From Cunninghamia lanceolata (Eukaryota > Streptophyta > Pinopsida > Cupressales > Cupressaceae), in contig BSBN01000040.1 in assembly GCA_027924645.1 (NCBI GenBank), positions 2,480,001 through 2,544,000 of the forward strand: 64,000 nt of DNA, given 5' to 3'. Position numbers and translations under genes: made by a program. Of the stretch, positions 10,401 through 22,632 are shown piece by piece (position 1 is the first letter of the stretch; each line of letters begins with the position of its first letter). The notes beneath the pieces were generated by a model that was given only the letters and a program-made list of their open reading frames with translations, had not been told where the DNA came from and searched no databases.

Positions 10401-11414
10401 AAACTCATGCGTTTGGGTTATTACTGGCCCAATATGGAAATGGATTCATATCAGTTCGTCAAAAAGTGCAAACAGTGCCAGATACACGGGAACCTGATTC
10501 ATGCACCTGCTCAGGAGTTGAGACCTCTAACGACACCCTGGCCCTTTTGCCAGTGGGGACTTGACCTCGTGGGAAAGATTCATCCACCTTCTTCCAACGG
10601 CCATAAATTCATCATAACCGCCACTGAGTACTTTACAAAGTGGATTGAAGCCGTTCCCCTATCCACCGTCACAGGAAAGCAAATTTCCTCTTTCATTCTG
10701 AATTACATTATCTGCCGATATGGCATCCCTTCATCCATCATAACGGATAACGGGAGACCCTTCAAAAATCAGGATGTCCAGGAACTTTGTGAGCGTTTTA
10801 AAATCCAACATCATTTCTCCACTCCATACTGTCCCCAAGGCAACGGCCAAGCTGAGGCATTGAACAAAACCATTCTGAAAATCCTAAAGAAGACTGTCAA
10901 TGACGCTGGTCGCGATTGGCACGTCCAACTCAATCCCGCTCTGTGGGCCTACAGAACCAGCATACGCACTCCCACAGGTGCTACACACTACGCCCTCATC
11001 TATGGTTCCGAAGCCATCCTTCCCATTGAGGTCGAACTCCCATCCCTTCAGGTGTCGTTGAAAGGTCTCATATCAGACGAAGAGTACAGAGTCTCCAGAC
11101 TACAAGAGCTAGAACTGCTAGAGGAAAGGCACCAAAAAGCTTTTGACCATCTCAAAGCCTATCAACAGATGATGTTAAGAAGCTACAACCACAAGGTTAG
11201 ACCAAGAAGCTTCAAGGTTGGGGACCTCATCCTAAAAGAGAACCCTCGCAATCAGTAGGACAGAGAAAAGAAAGGTAAGTTCGAGCCTAACTGGCTTGGG
11301 CCGTATGTAATTGTAGCTGTCTACGGATCGGGAGCATATCAGTTGGCCACATCAGAAGGTGAGTTGTTTGATGATCCAATCAACAGCATGCACCTTCGCC
11401 GGTTCTACACCTAG
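7182..11414 (+). pseudogene. pol: E1 pol: RT, RNase H x2, integrase (broken)
   Basis: Continues gag-protease one frame away. Order: G-patch (HRMGYEGQGPIGL, about 7272), linker, reverse transcriptase (from about 8281; LNKACRKDDFPLPNID; catalytic YVDD at 8793-8804), RNase H (about 9220-9500), archaeal-type RNase H (YFDGSYTNHG about 9673; AEYEAL; DDSQLV; NKVADAMA), integrase zinc domain (about 10345-10480), and integrase core with D (GLDLVG), D (TDNGRP) and E (NGQAEA). The frame is broken by TAG 9051, TAA 9213, TAG 9354, TGA 9402, TGA 10227 and TAG 11256; the natural end is TAG 11412-11414. Against E2, at least 9051 (Q) and 9402 (W) are simple transitions. All catalytic integrase residues remain. 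Confidence 0.92.
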
Positions 11415-11546
11415 GAGAACCCCAATGCAAGGGGGCACAATAAATTCAACAAATCAAAAATAATCAAAAAAAAAAAAAGTTCCAAAGAGAAAATGCAAAA
11501 AAAAATTGAAAAAAAATAGAAAGCATACAAAAAAATCGTCCTTTGG

Positions 11547-11680
11547 TGAAAACCTGGCAAACAGGCGCCTTGGATAGGTACCATGAGGAAAACCTGGCAA
11601 TCAGGCGTCATGTTACTTTCTAGCTTCTTGTGCAAATAAAAACAAGTGATGAAAACCTAGTAAACAGGCGTTACTTGTGA
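11547..11680 (+). repeat. Three stem-loop repeats after E1 pol
   Basis: Copies at 11553-11565, 11593-11605 and 11656-11668 of GAAAACCTGGCAAACAGGCG, a CCTG/CAGG stem with a five-base loop. The second and third are flanked by complementary arms of different sequence (CATGA/TCATG and ACAAGT/ACTTGT). Homologues lie at 38127-38190 in E2. Confidence 0.85.
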
Positions 11681-11902
11681 CGAACCGCATTCTCCATCTT
11701 TGGGAATCCAATCACCTTGCGCCCATTCTCCCTCTATTTTTTCCCATTCGACCCATATCCATCCCACAATAAACACTTGACAGTTACCTATCATGGCTTG
11801 ATACTCACCTTGTGGCCTTGTCAACCAAGGTTTTGTCCCATACCGTCTCCTCAATGTAAGCCTAGTATAGTGTCTCTCGTCAGTGTCTGTGGTCCAAGTC
11901 CG

Positions 11903-12101
11903 TGAACTACGTTGCCTCTGCGCCGTCACGTAGGCAAGGCCATTATTCTAATGCGCCCTCGAGGCTTCCATCTCTCCCAAGGTCCCATTCGTCTCCTTTC
12001 TTGTCTTCATTCTTGTCGTCTTTCTTCTAGTCCATCCATGGTCCATTAGGGTTTACCCCGAACTACGTTGCCTCTGCATCGTCACGTAGGCAAGGCCATT
12101 T
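11903..12101 (+). repeat. Duplicated pseudoknot-like block in E1 3' UTR
   Basis: Two copies, 11903-11942 and 12059-12101, of GAACTACGTTGCCTCTGC followed by CGTCACGTAGGCAAGGCCAT. CTACG can pair with CGTAG, while TTGC in the loop can pair with GCAA just downstream, an H-type pseudoknot layout. Confidence 0.7.
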
Positions 12102-13157
12102 AGTAATGAGCCCCTGAGGCACTAGGTCAGTCCCTTAGGGTTAGTCTTCTCAATAAAGATTGTGCAACCTTCTCATCAAGCAAGCAAACGCAAGCAAACC
12201 CCGCGCTTCAAGCAGAAATCTTGACAATAGGCATCTTAACCACAAATACCCAAGGTCTTCTAAATGATTTTATGCAAATTCAGGCAAGAAATAAACACAT
12301 ATCAACGCAAATATGCTTTGTAGATTGGAACCTAGGGTTAAGTTACAGAGTCTTGCTTTTTGCTATCATACCTTCCTATGCTACTCAAGGATGCCAAAAG
12401 CTAGAGATGCTATGATGGGGGCATGATTACTTTCTTTGTTTGTTGTTTGTGGATCAAACTTTAGTAATGTGAAGCCTTGTCTAAGGACATGATCGGCAAA
12501 AGATCATCGAGGACATCAAAGGTCTTACAGGAACGGGGGCAATCCTTGTTTGTTGAAGCGCAAGAAGTACTCAGGTCATCTAGATTCAATTTTGACTAGA
12601 TGCTTGTCTTAACTTGCTAAATCACAATCCATGTAAGCGATACTCAGGTCATCTCGGTTCAATTATACCTCGATGCTTGTATTCACTTACAACATTTCAG
12701 AAAAGTACCAAAAACAAAATGCCCAATGATGAAATAAAGCACTCCAATAGAAAAGCATCCATCCTATATCCATTTATACATCCATACCATACCCCATGCA
12801 ATAAAGATCCAACAATGCAGAGTATCAATACAAATAAAAGCTTGTGAATCTTTCTATCGAGTCTTTCTTCTATCAATCAGATTTCTATCTATCATCATAT
12901 CTTTCATCCTTGTCCAGTCAATCTGAGCAATGATCCAAATGCAAGGTCCATCCTTAATCCATACCAATCAAGTCAAGTCAATCTTGCACAAATGATCCAC
13001 TCACAATCAGTGGTCTTGATCCTTGTCTGGTCGTAAACCAACTCGATCAGTTAATCAATCAATTGTCTTATACAGGATGTTGCATTGTCAAAATCAGACC
13101 AATACACGCGTCTTACATGACATGCTTCATTTCCTGGAACCAAACACTATCCTTCAT

Positions 13158-13243
13158 GTTGCTCTAGGGATCCATCATTCCCCGCCATGACAACACACCT
13201 GCCGTGTTGGTCTAGGGATACATCGTTCCCCGCCATGACAACA
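13158..13243 (+). repeat. 48-bp direct repeat in E1 3' UTR
   Basis: Two copies of a block TCTAGGGAT-CATC-TTCCCCGCCATGACAACA, about 13158-13195 and 13206-13243. Confidence 0.85.
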
Positions 13244-13560
13244 TTGTTATATATCGTTATCAGTATATCATTGGTTTACCGCTTGACAGGGGCAATACCT
13301 TGTTTGTTCTTGTGTCATTTGCGCATACTTGCTTGCTTGCTTGTGTGTGTCATCATTCCATCTTGCATCGCGTATCATTCGACTCTTTCTTCAACCGATT
13401 TCTTCGTTCTAACCTATCCTAACCCCTTCGTCTTCGTGAGATTGTCCGTCTCTGAATCTTTCACCCTTTTCCCGTCCAATCTCCCGAGGGGGCATCCTAT
13501 CGTCATTAAACCTGTACCAGGGGCAAACTGGGGCATGTATCATCATTCAGACTATCAACT

Positions 13561-13607
13561 TCTTTGAAGCAACGCTGTAAACTGCATTGCATCAAAGAGG
13601 GGCAAAA
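13561..13607 (+). promoter_or_regulatory. E1 polypurine tract with overlapping hairpin
   Basis: AAAGAGGGGCAAAA ends at 13607, directly before the 3' LTR, and primes plus-strand DNA. TCTTTGA at 13561-13567 pairs with TCAAAGA at 13592-13598, so the start of the tract lies in a 7-bp stem. The same arrangement is found in E2. Confidence 0.85.
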
Positions 13608-14646
13608 TGTATACGCCTAAAAATGACACAAATCATCCTAAATAAATATTCTAAATATTTATTCCATTCTTCTATTAATTAAATAAATATTCCAAATTTA
13701 TTTAATCAATTCACTATCTCACAATTAAATAAATTCTATTTATTTAATTAAAATTCTTCTAAAGTCCTTCACAATTAAATAATCATAAATTATTTAATTA
13801 AGCCTAATTCCTCTATCCTAAAGTTCTAAATTCAAAATTCCACATCACCTTTACACCTCACCTTTTCCACCTCACCTTGTCCACCTCATCAGGTTGCACA
13901 TGTAATTAAATATATTTAATATTTAATTACCTTATTTTCCCTCACCCACAGGGCCTATTTCTTCTCCAATCAGAGGTCAGTTAACCAATCAATCAAATCT
14001 GTTAACTAACCTGTCAGTTGAGTCAAATCCTCAATCAATCCAGTCAATTCCACAATCCACTCTTCTAACTGATCAATCAATTCTGTTAACAGATCAGTCA
14101 AGTCTGTTAACTCTCCAATCAGTTTTGTCACATCCCACCTTTCATGATGGAGCTGGGACACTTGACGCGTTTCCACTGGTTGCACATTCCTCAACCATCC
14201 TCAGCCGTTGATCTTCATATCTTCTCTCAATCGTTGATTCCTATTCCTCCGAGTCTATAAATGAAGCTTCATCCTTCCATTCTAATCATCCAGGCTTTTG
14301 ACATCGTTACTCTGCAGAAATATCACTAGCGCGCCTTTGGCACCCATTTGTCATCCACAAGCTTGAGATCACCATTGTTCCATTGGAGCTCACCTTCATT
14401 GCACATCACACCATAGTCGTTCACCATCGACTTCCTCAAATAGCTTTAAAAGATTGCACTCTCTGAGGGCTCATCTCATCTGCGAAAGGACGATTCGTGA
14501 TAGGCGAACAACAGAAGTTTCAAAACGGAAGAGGTTTGCTGTGTTTGTTCATTGCTTTGTTCATTTGAATCTTCTTTGTTTCTCTATTCTGTTGATGTTT
14601 GGGTCTTATTTAATTCATTTGATTGATTCGACATTTTACCCTCACA
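13608..14646 (+). repeat. E1 3' LTR
   Basis: 1039 bp, same ends as 986-2024, with about 13 differences by eye. TATA box at 14256-14262. The palindrome array is preserved. Confidence 0.95.
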
Positions 14647-14651
14647 ATTAA
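14647..14651. repeat. Target site duplication of E1, right
   Basis: ATTAA, identical to 981-985. Confidence 0.92.
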
Positions 14652-17572
14652 TGAAAGCCCTTGCTAGTAAATATGATCCAAAAATGAGAACTATTCAAAC
14701 ACACAGTGGTGATAATTTACTGATTATTTTAAAAGATCTCATTTCCAATGTATTTCAATTAGAGTCTAGTTTTGATTTGCCATTCACAATGAGAGATCTA
14801 TTGCTAGAGTATCGTCATATGGATACTATCTATAAAAGGTGGAAGTTGGCCTTGCTAGGCCTAAGGACGAAGAAGGACAATTAAGGAAATTCTCTAGTAA
14901 TGAGAATCCTCCATTTCATGAAGATCTGTTTGAAGAGTATTTTCGATACACCTATTATGCAGCTGGTAAAGTCTTGGGAGTAGAGGTCCTACCTCTAATG
15001 TCAATTGCACCAATGGTTTTAGCCGTAGATGTACAAACTAAGTGGGCCAGGCCTTTTGACTATGCTATCTTTGTGACTAATGCCCTAAATCAAGGGCTGG
15101 AAAAAAAAAATAACAGTGATAGGATCAACTTCAAACACTATTCCTTATTAATTCATTTGCTTTTGTATGAGAGACATGATAGAGGATTTTGGAGTAGTGA
15201 ACTGAGGATAAGGGATTCTTTTGATAATGGGGATCCTAAACTTGTAAAGATGTGGACTTCGTTATGGGATAACCGATTTGGTAGATCTCACTACCTCTAC
15301 TTTGAAGAGTTTTTTGTAAAACCTTTAATGGAGTTACTGGGATATCCACGGGATTATAACCTATACCCAAGGATGCAAAGATTTCTAAGACCTAAATAAA
15401 ATGACCCTAAAAGTAAAGTGGACCATAACTAGGGAGATTGGTATACTTTTCATGACTGCACAGTGATTAGATTTTATGGATTTGAGGGCACCCCACAATT
15501 TCTGCCACAAATAGTTCCTGATCAGATTGCTTATCTAGAGATTGTGAGACAATTAGCAAAATCTGATGCCATACACCTCAAGAAGCATAACAAATAGTCA
15601 ATCATACCCAACACTCTATGTTTTGGAGATTTCATAGTGGTCACGAATGAAGGGTATGAAGAAATTAATACTAAATTGGCACAGTACAATCTTCCCATAG
15701 GTAATGAAAGACAAAATTTTGATTTAGAGGTTTTTATTCATAAAGCAAAGATTTCACAAGGGCTCTCAGGATATGAACATTTATTTTCAAAGGAAGATGT
15801 GATTAGAAATTGTGATGAGGCCTCTACTATCAATAGAATGGGTACATTCAACAAAGTTATACTTGTTGATGAATGGAAAATGAAACATGTCCAATCTTAT
15901 TCAAAAATGTTTTGTAAAATACAGGATCCACTAGCAAGGATTGAACAATTGATTGCTCATGCAGATGAAATCATAAAAGATGTGCCCCCAGTTGTTTTTG
16001 ATACAACTTATACAATCTATTCAAGAACACAAGCTGAAGACATAGAGCCTCTGGGCTACGAAGCCTCACAGCCTACCCCTGAAGTATGTTTTTCTGTAGA
16101 TACTGACATAAGTGAAGAAGGGGAAAGTGATGAAGAAAGTGAACAAATGAAGCCAATAAATGCTCTTGAAACAACACAATATGAGCATCCTCCTGAATTG
16201 AATGATGTAAAGTTTGAGACATCAGATGAATTATCTGATGACATTAGAATCTTGGTTGCACAGAAATTTATTTCTGACGATGATTTTATTAAAACTCCTG
16301 AATTTAAGTCATTTGTCTATGAGTACAAAGGAAAAAAGGTGAGAGAAAAAATGCAAGATGTCATTTCTGAACAAGAGGTTACTGCTTTGGATGGATTAAA
16401 AAAGGAAGTTGATAAAGAGATGGAGTCCATCAATCTTGAAAGAGGTGGGAGTTGCTTCAAGAAGCCAAAGTATTGCTCTTGTTAGGGTGGGATATGAGTT
16501 CAGCAATTGTGTTTGATAGCTTCAGGAAGATAGAAGACAAAATAATGAATTTGACTAAAGAAGCCAGTGATAAGATATACTCAGTATTAGGATCAGGGTA
16601 TAATGTAGATGAAGCCACTCTACTCATTTGGACACTTTACCCATAGGATAAGACACCAGCAATTGCTAATAATTCAAATCAAATGTTTAGTCATCTCTTA
16701 GTCAAAAGGGTAGGGGATACTAACCCCATGGAAACAACAGAGCTCAACATTAATGTGGAAAAGTTCAATAAGGCACAAGTTGAAAGATTGCTTAAAGAAA
16801 ATGATAAACTAAAGGAGATGTTATATCAAAACGAAAGATCCTCTTCCTCTTCTATATCACAATTGTATCCTCCAAACCTTGAGAAAGATAAGAAAGTGTT
16901 GGATGCACTTACTGATGCATCTTATTAGAAAAATTGCCATCTGAAATCCCAAGGGAAATGTAAAGAGCTGGAGAAGGAAGTAAAAACTATCAAATTTACG
17001 ATATGGCATCTAAATTAATCAGAGAAAGATTCAACAAAATGATGAGCTGTACTGATACCTATTGGAAATTGTTTAAGCTGACACTCTCAGCAATGGTAGA
17101 AAATAAAAGATTATAGGGGAGGATGACTAAAAAGAAAGAAGACCTTTTGGGCAAAGGGATCTTGGTGGGACAAACATTACATGTATATAATGATTTGATA
17201 GAGTCACATGATGAATATCATGGCAAGCTCAAAGAAGAGCTTGATTATTTTAATCTTGCTCCACCACTTCATGATAATTCTGGGAATCTCCAAAAATGTG
17301 ATGATTGGAAGGAAGAATTGGCCATGATTCTGACTAATGCATTACAAGACATCAACGATGAAGAGATAGTCTGGAAAAATACTCATAAGCAATTGGAAAA
17401 AATGATACGAATGGAGTATCATATGAAGGAAGTTATTATCAATGTGAATACCTATGCAGAACATGACTACATCCATCATCTCTCTAGAATAAATCTATTT
17501 ATCAATCAAACCATGAACATGTCATATACGACAGGACAGTCATTGAATGGAGGAGATCAACCAACAGTATGA
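14647..17572 (+). pseudogene. Decayed gene of unknown family, 3' part
   Basis: Continuation of the gene at 607-985. Segments: 14651-14884 (MKALASKYDPKMRTIQT), a frame change near 14850, 14839-15399, stops at 15397, 15433 and 15595, 15637-16485 (an acidic EEGESDEESEQ stretch near 16115, Lys/Glu-rich helices after it), a frame change near 16450, 16452-16925 with stops, then 17123-17572 (Glu/Lys-rich, likely coiled coil; ends GGDQPTV). No catalytic motif, transmembrane segment or signal peptide was recognised. Its length (about 1,000 residues if repaired) and context suggest an accessory gene of an older transposon, but a host gene is possible. Confidence 0.65.
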
Positions 17573-17870
17573 TGGGCATCATGTCAGAAAATAGAACCTT
17601 TGCACAGGCCTTACATGGTCACGGGCCTCTATTCAGAGATTAATAGATCGGTGCATCCATTTAATGAAATGTTTTTCTTTTCAGTTATAATTAGTTATCA
17701 AAAGTCGTGTCTTTTTGTAACGGGTATGTAGCTTGTTTCCTCTTGCATATAAGAGAGGCCAAGACCCGAGAGAAAAAAGGAGCATAGTAGTTCTTTCTGA
17801 AGCATTTTAGGGGACATAGTAAGAAGATAGATTGCACCCATCCCACTCATATTAATATATATATTATGAA
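17573..17870. other. Spacer with promoter-like or LTR-like sequence
   Basis: After the last frame of the unknown gene. It holds GCATATAAGAGAGGCC (about 17744), a possible TATA box, then purine-rich sequence and an AT-rich tail. It could be the gene's 3' UTR or part of an LTR of an older outer element; no matching partner was found in the window. Confidence 0.35.
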
Positions 17871-17875
17871 ACAGT
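17871..17875. repeat. Target site duplication of E3, left
   Basis: ACAGT before the left LTR. The right copy at 51435-51439 is GCAGT, one transition apart, as expected for an old insertion. Confidence 0.65.
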
Positions 17876-20800
17876 TGTTATCACCTAAATATGCACCTTG
17901 ACTAATTTGTAGAAATTAGTCTATTTGATGAAACATGAGAAGACCTCTAAAGTTGTGGGTTACTCTATGAACAGAACCTCTGGAGAAGGCCAACTTCCTA
18001 TGGATATCACCAAAACTACTACTTTGATGAGGAAAAGGGTAAGAATATGCTTGCTTAAAGGAAAGTGGTGAAAATGAGGTAAAAATGGGTGATACACCAA
18101 ACTAATAAGAGCTATGAGACACTAAGACTGACATACACTTGGTTATTTATGATGAATACTGAAGATACACAACATGTTATTGTAAGCTTATGCATAAATG
18201 TTTCATGAACAGGTATGTTTTGCATATATTTTCAAGAAGGAAAGACAAACTTTCACAAACTAGAGGTTTCTATGCAATTTTAAGACACAATTCATAACCT
18301 ACATATTCCTACTTTTGACAAAAGGCATAAAATGAGACAAAGTTAAAGGAGAAAAGAAAAATTGTCACAAATAACTTAGTCAATCACTTGGTAATGCACA
18401 ATGCTTGCAAGAACAAGAAGGTAGAAAGATTCTTCAATAATCTCCAAGGTAAAATCTGTATTTCACACTCCCAAAATGATAAGTTACAAAAGATGCTCAA
18501 TAATGTATCAGTCACAATCTCCAAAATTTTTTTGCATAATAAGAACTGACTACAAAAGAGTCACAAAAGTGACTATATCCACCACTATCCAAGTGGTTCC
18601 ACCATACAAGGAAACTCCAACTGACTGGGGTCAGATGCACATAAAAAGCCTGAAATATAGTGCCTATATCCTCTCCAAAAGTGTACATAATACAAGAAAA
18701 AGTCCATCAAGACTTAGTCAAACATGAAGAGTCATGAAAACTAGTCCTACAAGACTCCAAAAGGCAATAAAACCTTCCAAGATGCTCTTAAAGCAATCAA
18801 GACAACTACTAACTGCCAACAGACTTAGTCAAGATTTTCCTTCAAAGCAACAAACCAATAGCTATAATAATGGCATGTGTCCACCACAACATCACAATCC
18901 AAGCTATATTCCCTCCAAGACAATAAAGATCTCCACACACTCCTCCTTTGCAAAAACATCTTAACAATAGCATTCAAATGACTCATAAGGTTATCATTCA
19001 AGGCAATTGATTTACATCTCATCACATATACAAAGAGGAAAAAGCACCAAAGTATCTGGCATAATACCAAGGTAGGCAAAAGACATAATAAAGTCTTCAT
19101 TGTTTCACTTTGTTTCAAAACCACCTCGTGGCACACTAGGCACAACATGTTGTATGTCTTGGCCCACAGGCTCATTAGAAAGGTAATACAAAAAAGAAAA
19201 TGCAAAAGAATAGAAACCCATAGGCTTCTTAGGGTTTCAAAACCCTAAAGACAAAAAAGCAACTTTTGAGGTTCATTTTGCATATTTCATTTTTGAAAAC
19301 TTGCTCTGCATGTTATGGCTGGTGACATGAGGGTTTGATATCCGAGCCTCCTGTAGGTGATTTTGAGGCATTTTCTATGGCCTTTTTGCCGCTTTCTGCA
19401 CTTTTGTTGAAGGTAAGAATCATGAAGCTCTTTTATGTGAAAAATAACTGCAAAACTCATCATTTTCTGTAGCATTAGCTCATTGTCACCATGCTATTCT
19501 TTGGACTCTTTCATGTCTGAGATAAATGATTTTTATTTTATACATAGGTGATTGTATTTCAAGGCAATAAGCTACAGAAAATACTCTGAAATTTGTCATT
19601 TCTGTGTCATTCCTTCTTACTGTGAATGATGTTGTAGCAAGATATATCATTTTTGTTCAAAAACCCTTCACCCTACCCCTCGAAATTTCTGTATATAGTA
19701 TTTTCTCATCATGAGATGACTGTAACTTTGCATTTCACTCTTCCTCTGAATGGCCATAAAAAAAAACACAGCTCTCTAGCCTTTTAATGCAAGCATAAAC
19801 CATTTTTACTGAAGAAAAGGGTTCTTTTACTAGGGTTTCTACAGAAACCAAACCCTAAGTCTATTTCACCTTTTTGTAGATAAATTTATCTAAATCCTTG
19901 GCAGAAAATGACCATATTTGACTTTTGAATCCTAGGGTTTCGTCAAACCTTAACTACATGTTACCTGTTTATGATCATGACAGTAGTTTGAAAATTCATG
20001 GATGACCAAGAGATAGTTTTACTTTTATCTGAATCTCTATATTTATGTTCATTTTGAACACTTCTGTTGTAGCATTCTGAACACTATCATCTTTCTAGTA
20101 TATGCTCTGATAGTAGCAAAAAATGATTCTGTAGCTTGTTAAAAAAGGACAAAGTATGCAAATTTTGGGAATTCTTCTCTTCTCATGCTTTGACAGTGAC
20201 TTATGTATGCTGTTCATAGCATTTTCATGATTTATGTACTCTGTCATTATAGTCTGTAGGTGTTCAAAATGGACAAAATGTAGAAGTTTTGAAATACACT
20301 CCTATCTAGGCACTCTGGCAATCTTAGCTCTCTATCTTTTCTAATGTTACATGCCCATGTCTCATGACTATTGGACTACTCTTTCTCTTGGCACTTGTAT
20401 TTTGCAACAGTTAATTATCCTTCTATATGACTGCACCTTCAACATGCTTCATCAATGCTTCAAAGTCCTTGACTATTGTCCCTATAAATCTCGTTATCTT
20501 ATATACCTCTAGCTCTTTTATCTACTAGGACTGGACTTTCATGCTTTGTGACTGTCCTCGTGCTACTGTTTGTTGCCTCTTTACTGCCATGACTAGTGTA
20601 TAACTATTTTTCCCTTCTTGAACACAGTCAAGAGGACTACATTTCCTTGCTAACTAAGATTGTTTCCTTTCTTTGGGCTCAAAATTGCTTCTATTATGAG
20701 TCTGCCTTGTGACTATGACAGACCTTGTAGTAGTAGTGTGAAAGCTTCTTGAGACTACATAAAACCCTCTAACTAGTGTAGGATAGGTAGTCCCTTTTCA

Positions 20801-22632
20801 ACAATCTTTTGTCATGCATGATATTCTCTGTCAAAACCTCCCTGACTGCCCACTGATAACTTGTTGTTTTGAAACATTATGATGACTCTATAGCTGTTTG
20901 ATTTTAACTTTACAAGGCATCTATATCTACCACTATCCTCTTGATATATGCCTACCATAATAATGTTAATAGTTTTGCATTCATTGTCTTGCCCTGGATG
21001 ACTGTTATCTAATTTTGTTGAAAGGTTTATGGCTTTTCTTGCATCATTCAAAACTTATGTACCTCTATCACATTGCGTCTATTTCTAAGATCCACATATC
21101 AACAAAACCTCTTTGACAGTCATGCTATCCTTTACCCTATTTAACACAAGCCCTAAATCCCTTCATGACCTCTATTTCCCCTTATTGCATGGTGTGATAT
21201 GATAGTGGTTGTTGCATAGAAATGTTGATATAGGACTTTTTTAAAAATGATTGTTGTGCCATTTTATCCTTGAAGGTGATGTAGGCTTGTGAGACTAGCA
21301 ACAGATATTTAAACCTTGACATATACATCCTTTACCAGAAACAAAACTATCTCTTTGCCATAGATTGCTTTCTTTGAAAGTAATTCTTCAAGCTCTTTTT
21401 GATCTTGAATTGTTGTTGTCCATTCTGCTCTGAAAGTGATTTTGGAAATATACAGGACTGTCCTTGATCTACAACTTGAAATGGTTTTATCAAGTGAATA
21501 CAGGCACTATTTGACACTGTATTCCTCCCTCTTATCTCTCTGTCTAAGATCAACATATCAACAAAACCTCTATGATAGTCATGCTATCCTTTAACTGATT
21601 CAGACCTTATGCTGTCCTCTCAGCCATAACAATCTTCAATCATTATGCTTTTACAGAATAAAAGATGGTGAACTATTTGCACTTAGTGATTGTCAACTAT
21701 GACTGTCATATCATTCTGTTTATTATGACAACTCCTAGATCTTTTGAAACTATTTTGCTGATTATACATTATCTCCTAAGCATCCTCATTAGCCTCTACA
21801 TTCTTGATTGATCCAACCCTGACGATTGATCTCTTTGTTCAAACATTCTATATATTTATGACATGTAATGCCATGAAATGTTTCAGCAACACTTATGAGC
21901 TGGGCTCAACCCTTGTGGGAGCCACATTTTCTCCACTCATATAACTTGATAAATCACACAGAATCATAATTTCACCTGTCTCTACACATGAAGCAAACTT
22001 GTTAGAAAAATAAGTACATAATGTGGATGTGTTTGATAACTGGCTTGTTTTCTAGGACCTCCAAAGTATACATTTCTCGTTTAATGCACATTGAGACCAA
22101 AATATGCATGCATAGGGTGAATGTTTGTACAACGTTGGGTAATTAGCCATTGCTTAGAGCATTGCTCTAATACCACTACTTAATCTTTTGCAGGAATCAG
22201 GAGCTAGGAGAAATTAGTGGCTCAGAGCTACATCAACCTACAACCTCCACAGTTAACACAGCAAACCAGTCATTTAGGCAATGACTGGTTACCTAAATCC
22301 TTCTATGCACATTCATTTCTCTTTATTACTTATTCATGTATATGTTGTTCTCAATTTGTATTAGAATAAGCAATAGTCAATCTCACAGATTATGTGAGAT
22401 AATGAACATTTTTACCTTCAATAAAGATTATTTGTTTGATTCAGAAAGAATTTGTATAAATCCCTCTTATGTTACATGCACTTGAATAAATGCAGTAATT
22501 TGACAATCATAATCTTTTAAATTATTCCATTTATGCACTTGAATGTAATGTAATAAGGATCAGATAAAATGTACCTTTTGGACTTTGAATCAAAGCTCTA
22601 CCTGGATGAGCTATAGTGAAATTTGGGTAACA
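17876..22632 (-). repeat. E3 3' LTR (left copy)
   Basis: Direct copy of 46655-51434, starting TGTTATCACC and ending GGGTAACA on the plus strand. No protein-coding gene is recognised. Short frames inside are open only by chance and differ between the copies. Its length is several times that of the E1 and E2 LTRs. Confidence 0.92.

Larger units (their letters stand above)
11415..13607 (+). other. E1 3' untranslated region
   Basis: About 2.2 kb without a gene on either strand. It begins with A-rich sequence, then holds three CCTGGCAAACAGG stem-loops, two ACGTTGCCT/ACGTAGGCAA structures, two similar blocks at 12566-12615 and 12639-12690 around CTCAGGTCATCT (the first forms CATCTAG/CTAGATG), and a 48-bp repeat at 13158-13243. 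A block at 13086-13138 (CACGCGTCTTACATGACATG) also occurs in E2 near 39158-39200. No antisense PMD gene is present, unlike E2. Confidence 0.7.
986..14646 (+). mobile_element. E1: Ty3/gypsy LTR retrotransposon, Tat-like
   Basis: 13,661 bp element bounded by 1039-bp direct LTRs that begin TG and end CA, with a perfect 5-bp target duplication. Inside, in order: primer binding site, long repeat-rich leader, gag-protease ORF, pol (G-patch, reverse transcriptase, RNase H, second RNase H, integrase), a 2.2-kb 3' untranslated region with stem-loop repeats, and a polypurine tract. The second RNase H between RNase H and integrase is the hallmark of the plant Tat branch. By eye the two LTRs differ at about 13 sites, nearly all transitions, which suggests a fairly young insertion. 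Pol has a frameshift and six in-frame stops, so the copy is not autonomous although gag-protease is open. Confidence 0.95.

Noticed and set aside
17876..22632. Frames such as 18825-19205 and 20812-21051 inside the E3 LTR
   Set aside because: They are not preserved with the same ends in the other LTR copy and show no family motif.
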